From: Bradyrhizobium symbiodeficiens
Lineage (GTDB): Bacteria; Pseudomonadota; Alphaproteobacteria; Rhizobiales; Xanthobacteraceae
Assembly (NCBI RefSeq): GCF_002266465.3
Contig: NZ_CP029427.2
Span: 1,490,501 to 1,554,500, forward strand
DNA: 64,000 nt
Direction: 5' to 3'
How positions within the stretch are numbered: position 1 is the stretch's first letter; every line of letters starts with the position of its first letter. Both the position numbers and the translations under genes were made by a program. The notes under the pieces are model-generated. The model was not told the origin of the DNA. It was given only the letters and a program-made list of their open reading frames with translations, and did not search any database. Shown here in pieces: positions 60,957 through 64,000 of the stretch.

Positions 60957-61226
60957 ATGCAACGATTTGCCAACAAGATCACCGAACTCATCGCAACGAC
61001 CCGCTTCGGCGGTGGCATCCGCCAGCACATCACCGTGGCAGCGTGCGAGATCATTCAGCTTCTCGTCGCGTGCCACTCCCATCAGGACATCGGCGTCATC
61101 GGCCAGATCACGCGCTTTGCCAGGACCGACGGGCTCTACGGCCTGCAGGTCGAGGGCAAGTGGTATGTCACCTTCCGGTGGTCGGAGGATTATGGGGCCT
61201 ACCAGATCCGGCTCGAACGGCGATAA
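60957..61226 (+). CDS. higB: HigB-like (RelE/ParE superfamily) toxin
   Basis: The 89-residue protein starts MQRFANKITELI and ends with LQVEGKWYVTFRWSEDYGAY then QIRLERR, the strand order and W-FRW pattern of HigB 'plasmid maintenance killer' mRNA interferases. AGGTGA lies four bases before the ATG. The antitoxin gene follows after seven bases. The middle part differs from typical HigB, so activity is inferred. Confidence 0.75.
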   Translation: MQRFANKITELIATTRFGGGIRQHITVAACEIIQLLVACHSHQDIGVIGQITRFARTDGLYGLQVEGKWYVTFRWSEDYGAYQIRLERR

Positions 61227-61233
61227 GCCTATC

Positions 61234-61569
61234 ATGACGGCGGTGAAGTACGTTCCGGCCCCCCCGGTGACCCCGGGGGAGGTGCTCAGGAAGCGCATCC
61301 TCGGCGCCGATATCACCCAGGATACGCTCGCCAGGGCGATGGACGTGTCGCGCTTCTCTGTCAGTCAGATCATCAACGGCAAGCGCGCCATCACGCCCGA
61401 GATGGCGTTGCGGCTTGCCCACGTCACCAGCACCACGCCGGAGTACTGGCTCGATCTGCAGCGCGCGGTCGATCTCTACACGGCGCGTCGCAAGCTCGGC
61501 GCCGAGCTCAAGCGCTTGCTGGTCGTGCGCGCGCCCAAGACCGAGGCCGAGCTCTACAGGGACGCGTGA
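61234..61569 (+). CDS. higA: HigA-like antitoxin (XRE family)
   Basis: The 111-residue protein has the VAPI/HigA helix-turn-helix (ITQDTLARAMDVSRFSVSQI, then INGKRAITPEMALRLA) and the usual TPEYWLDLQRAVDLY segment. It should neutralise HigB and repress the operon. The toxin-first order is normal for higBA. Its stop codon is 13 bases from the 3' end of the tRNA gene on the other strand. Confidence 0.88.
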   Translation: MTAVKYVPAPPVTPGEVLRKRILGADITQDTLARAMDVSRFSVSQIINGKRAITPEMALRLAHVTSTTPEYWLDLQRAVDLYTARRKLGAELKRLLVVRAPKTEAELYRDA

Positions 61570-61582
61570 CCTGCCGATCGAT

Positions 61583-61658
61583 TGGTGGGCCCGGCAGGAC
61601 TCGAACCTGCAACCAGACCGTTATGAGCGGCCGGCTCTAACCATTGAGCTACAGGCCC
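61583..61658 (-). tRNA. tRNA with CAU anticodon, probably tRNA-Ile2 (lysidine type)
   Basis: The 76-base minus-strand gene starts GGGCCTGTAGCTCAATGG, has the anticodon loop CTCATAA, the T-arm GGTTCGAGTCC and an encoded CCA end. The acceptor stem GGGCCUG/CGGGCCC fits. CAU could mean Met or Ile2. The acceptor and anticodon stems resemble the Ile2 species, in which TilS changes C34 to lysidine, more than elongator or initiator Met. Its 3' end faces the accessory island. Confidence 0.85.
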
Positions 61659-62004
61659 CGCCGCGAGCGGCTCGCGGGATCGCGCGGCCGGCAACGGTGC
61701 GCGGTTCGTTTACAGGGATGGGGGCGGGGGTGCAATGCTGGCACGTGTGGATGGAAACACCGGCGCAGCAGGACCTGTCAGTTTTGAATACCCGAAATTG
61801 GCGATGATGCCCTTATAGTCCTGTTTTGCCCGACGGGTCAAATTGCCTCTCGCCAAGGCTCGTTTTTCGATGCCGTAACCCCTTGTGATCGCTTGATCTT
61901 TCTACTGTGCATGGGGTTGTTTTCGCAAATTTTGATGGGAGGGGTCTTTCGATCCCCTCCGATGTCGCGTTGGCGCGCTGCCGGCTTGCGGCAGTTCCCC
62001 GGCT
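61659..62004. other. 346-base intergenic region with a hairpin
   Basis: It lies between the tRNA and the TctC-type gene, both on the minus strand. From about 61805 to 61960 the sequence (TTTTGCCCGACGGGTCAA and onward) resembles a dispersed intergenic element I associate with Bradyrhizobium genomes; no second copy was seen here. No gene was recognised. Confidence 0.4.
61938..61960 (-). terminator. Hairpin downstream of the TctC-type gene
   Basis: GGAGGGG (61938-61944) and CCCCTCC (61954-61960) form a 7-bp stem. It lies about 45 bases after the stop codon of the minus-strand binding-protein gene. On that strand it is followed by CATCAAAATTT rather than a T-run, so termination is possible but not certain. 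Confidence 0.4.
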
Positions 62005-62979
62005 TCAGTCCACCGAGACCCCGGCGAACTCCACCACCTTGCGCCACTTCTCGGTCTCGTCGGTGACCAGCTTGCCGAACTCGGCCGGTGTCATCGGCTT
62101 GGGGATGCCGCCGATCTCGGCCAGCTTTGCCACCAGCTTCGGATCCTTCAGCGCTTCGCCGACGGCCTTGTTGATGATCTCGATCGCCTCGGGAGGCGTG
62201 CCCTTCGGCGCGGAGATGCCGTAGAAGCCGACCGATTCGAAGCCCGGCACGGTCTCGGCGATCGCGGGCACGTCGGGCACGATCGGCCAGCGCTGCGGCG
62301 AGGTGACGCCGAGCGCGCGGACAGTGCCGCCTTTCACCTGCTCCAGCGCGGAGGGCAGATTGTCGAAGATCAGCTGCACCTTGTTGGAGATGATGTCGGG
62401 GAAGGCGATCGCCGATCCGCGATAGGGCACGTGCACCATGTCGCATTTGGTCATCACCTTGAACAACTCGGCCGACATGTGCACCGAGGTGCCGTTGCCG
62501 GAGGAGGCAAAGGAGATCTTGCCGGGGTTGGCCTTGCAATAGTCGACGAACTCCTGGACCGTCTTGGCCGGGAACGCGTTGGAGACGACCAGCATGTTGG
62601 TGAGCTGCATGATGCTCGCCACCGGCACGGTGTCGCGGATGAAATCGAACGGAAGCTTCTTGTAGAGCGAGGTCGAGATCGCGTTGTTCGGCGCGACGAA
62701 CAGCAGCGTGTAGCCGTCCGGCGGCGAATTGATCGCCGCGGCGGCGGCGATGTTGCCGCCGGAGCCGGTGCGGTTCTCGACGATGACCTGCTGGCCGAGA
62801 CGGTCCGACAGCCACTGCGCCATGATCCGCGCCACGATGTCGACGGGGCCGCCGGCGGAAAAGCCGATCAGCCAGTGGATGGGACGGTCGGGATAGGCGG
62901 CGGAGGCAGGAGGGGTAGCGCTGAAAAGACCTAACAGGACTGCGAGCCCGAAAACACCGTGACGCAAAATTCGCAACAT
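62005..62979 (-). CDS. Tripartite tricarboxylate transporter substrate-binding protein (TctC/Bug family)
   Basis: The 324-residue protein has a leader (GVFGLAVLLGLFSATPPASA) and the Bug marks YPDRPIHWLIGFSAGGPVDI, VENRTGSGGNIAAAAAINSP and VHVPYRGSAIAFPDIISNKV. It binds a carboxylate in the periplasm. No tctAB genes are adjacent. GGGAGG lies six bases before ATG 62979. It is divergent from the TAXI-type gene. Confidence 0.9.
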   Translation of the reverse strand: MLRILRHGVFGLAVLLGLFSATPPASAAYPDRPIHWLIGFSAGGPVDIVARIMAQWLSDRLGQQVIVENRTGSGGNIAAAAAINSPPDGYTLLFVAPNNAISTSLYKKLPFDFIRDTVPVASIMQLTNMLVVSNAFPAKTVQEFVDYCKANPGKISFASSGNGTSVHMSAELFKVMTKCDMVHVPYRGSAIAFPDIISNKVQLIFDNLPSALEQVKGGTVRALGVTSPQRWPIVPDVPAIAETVPGFESVGFYGISAPKGTPPEAIEIINKAVGEALKDPKLVAKLAEIGGIPKPMTPAEFGKLVTDETEKWRKVVEFAGVSVD

Positions 62980-63086
62980 GACGCCTCCCATTGTTCTATT
63001 GTCGTTGAGGGGCATGCTTTCACAAAATCGGGCCGCTGCCTACATTGCCGCATGTCGGTGTTGACGCAGCCCCGCCGGGAATGACC

Positions 63087-64000
63087 ATGAGATTCGCGAT
63101 CATCCTTCTCGCTGCAGTGCTGCTCGCCAGCCCCGCTGCCGCTCAAACCGGAGGCACGGCCATCTCGACCACGACGATCAGCCTGGGCACCGCGACATCA
63201 GGCGGCGGCTTCCCGCTCTATGGCAACGCCTTCGCGGAGGTGATGAACGCGGCCGATCCGCAAATCGCCATCGCGCCCCGCAACACCAAGGGCAGCAACG
63301 AGAACATTCCGCTGCTGGAGAAGGGCGAACTCGATCTCGCGCTGGTCGCGGGCGAGCCGGCCTACGAGGCCTTTGCCGGCATCGGACGTGCGCCGGTACG
63401 ATTGAAGATCCTGACGGCGATCTATTCCAACCCCGGCATGTTCGTGGTGCGCGCGGACAGTCCCTACAGGACGATCCGCGATCTCGTGGGACAGCCCGTC
63501 GCGTTCGGCGCCAGGGGCTCGGGCCTGCCGATCCTGGCGCGCTACGTGCTGGATGGGCTCGGCCTGAAGCAGGACGAAGACTTCAAGGCGATCTATCTCG
63601 ACCGCGCCGGCGACGGCCCCGCGATGGTCGAGGACGGCCGCGTCGCCGCGCTCTGGGGCGCCGGCATCGGCTGGCCCGGCTTTGCCGCGGTCGCATCGAG
63701 CGCGTCAGGCGCGCGCTTCATTGCCCCCAGCGTGGACGAGATGACGCGCATCCGCGCCAAGCATGCGTTCCTGAAGCCGCTGCTGGTGCCGGCGGGCAGC
63801 TATCCGAAGCAGGACGCACCGATCGCTTCGCTCGGCTCCTGGAGCTTCGTGCTGACCCGCGAGGATCTGCCCGACGATGTCGCCTATCGCCTGGCGAAGA
63901 CGCTGCACGGTGTCGAAGCGGTCTTTTGCAAGAAGCTCGCCCAGGCCTGCGAGACCACGGCCTCGAACACCGTCGCGGCGGCGCCGAGGCCGGAGCTGAT
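63087..64000 (+). CDS. TAXI family TRAP transporter solute-binding protein (partial)
   Basis: The gene runs off the window end; about 304 codons are visible. The leader (FAIILLAAVLLASPAAAQ) precedes a TAXI core: TISLGTATSGGGFPLYGNAF, NTKGSNENIPLLEKGELDLA and SPYRTIRDLVGQPVAFGARG. TAXI proteins bind solutes for TRAP-type secondary transporters. ATG 63087 follows CGGGA; ATG 63081 in the same frame is possible. The membrane subunits, if present, would lie beyond the window. Confidence 0.85.
   Translation, partial: MRFAIILLAAVLLASPAAAQTGGTAISTTTISLGTATSGGGFPLYGNAFAEVMNAADPQIAIAPRNTKGSNENIPLLEKGELDLALVAGEPAYEAFAGIGRAPVRLKILTAIYSNPGMFVVRADSPYRTIRDLVGQPVAFGARGSGLPILARYVLDGLGLKQDEDFKAIYLDRAGDGPAMVEDGRVAALWGAGIGWPGFAAVASSASGARFIAPSVDEMTRIRAKHAFLKPLLVPAGSYPKQDAPIASLGSWSFVLTREDLPDDVAYRLAKTLHGVEAVFCKKLAQACETTASNTVAAAPRPEL

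Noticed and set aside
61583..61658. Calling the tRNA as tRNA-Met from its CAU anticodon
   Set aside because: The acceptor and anticodon stems look like Ile2 rather than elongator or initiator Met; kept as probable Ile2 with the ambiguity stated.

Overview
The window is high-GC DNA with alphaproteobacterial gene content: many ABC and tripartite substrate-binding proteins, short Rhizobiales-type hypothetical proteins, a DUF3551 protein, two class III cyclases and several palindromic repeat elements. Bradyrhizobium or a close relative is the best guess. This is inferred from protein style and repeat types, not from any database search. Genes are dense, often overlap by ATGA or GTGA, and fall into transporter-centred catabolic clusters.

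Layout. (a) 1-8.4 kb, amino-acid use: an aminotransferase tail, D-amino-acid dehydrogenase, an XRE-cupin regulator divergent from a polar amino-acid ABC transporter, an FAD amine oxidase, gamma-glutamyltransferase and an enoyl-CoA hydratase. (b) 8.4-21 kb, mixed: small proteins, a beta-propeller/cytochrome c protein followed by an SMP-30-like protein, acetylpolyamine amidohydrolase, a phosphopantetheinyl transferase, a DUF6492-like protein, a Tat-exported GH10 xylanase, a polysaccharide flippase, zinc-ribbon miniproteins and a Crp/Fnr regulator. (c) 21.4-29.2 kb, a Liv-type ABC operon with two different binding proteins and a frameshifted CoA-transferase gene. (d) 29.3-38.9 kb, an L,D-transpeptidase, a methyltransferase, and a TetR-controlled divergent catabolic cluster (VOC protein, TctC-type and Liv-type binding proteins, metallo-hydrolase, carboxymuconolactone decarboxylase-like protein, SDR), then a HutD/Ves protein. 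(e) 39-44.2 kb, two adenylate/guanylate cyclases and many small secreted or membrane proteins. (f) 44.3-52.3 kb, a ribose-type sugar ABC operon with AraC control. One permease is fused to a strictosidine-synthase-like beta-propeller and a second such propeller is encoded next to it. (g) 52.3-56.3 kb, rhodanese, an alpha-glucosidase-like GH13 enzyme and a GT4 glycosyltransferase.

(h) 56.3-61.6 kb is an accessory island that stops at the 3' end of a tRNA with a CAU anticodon. It holds a large orphan protein whose C-terminus looks like a PD-(D/E)XK nuclease (a possible single-gene defence system), several tiny genes, a ParB-fold-like protein, a membrane/soluble protein pair, an apparently truncated gene and a HigBA toxin-antitoxin pair. 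(i) From 62 kb there are two more binding proteins (TctC type and TAXI-TRAP type), the last cut by the window end.

The strongest candidates for something undescribed are the nuclease-like protein with its island and the ABC permease-propeller fusion operon. Gene functions are read from motifs by eye and have not been tested by search.
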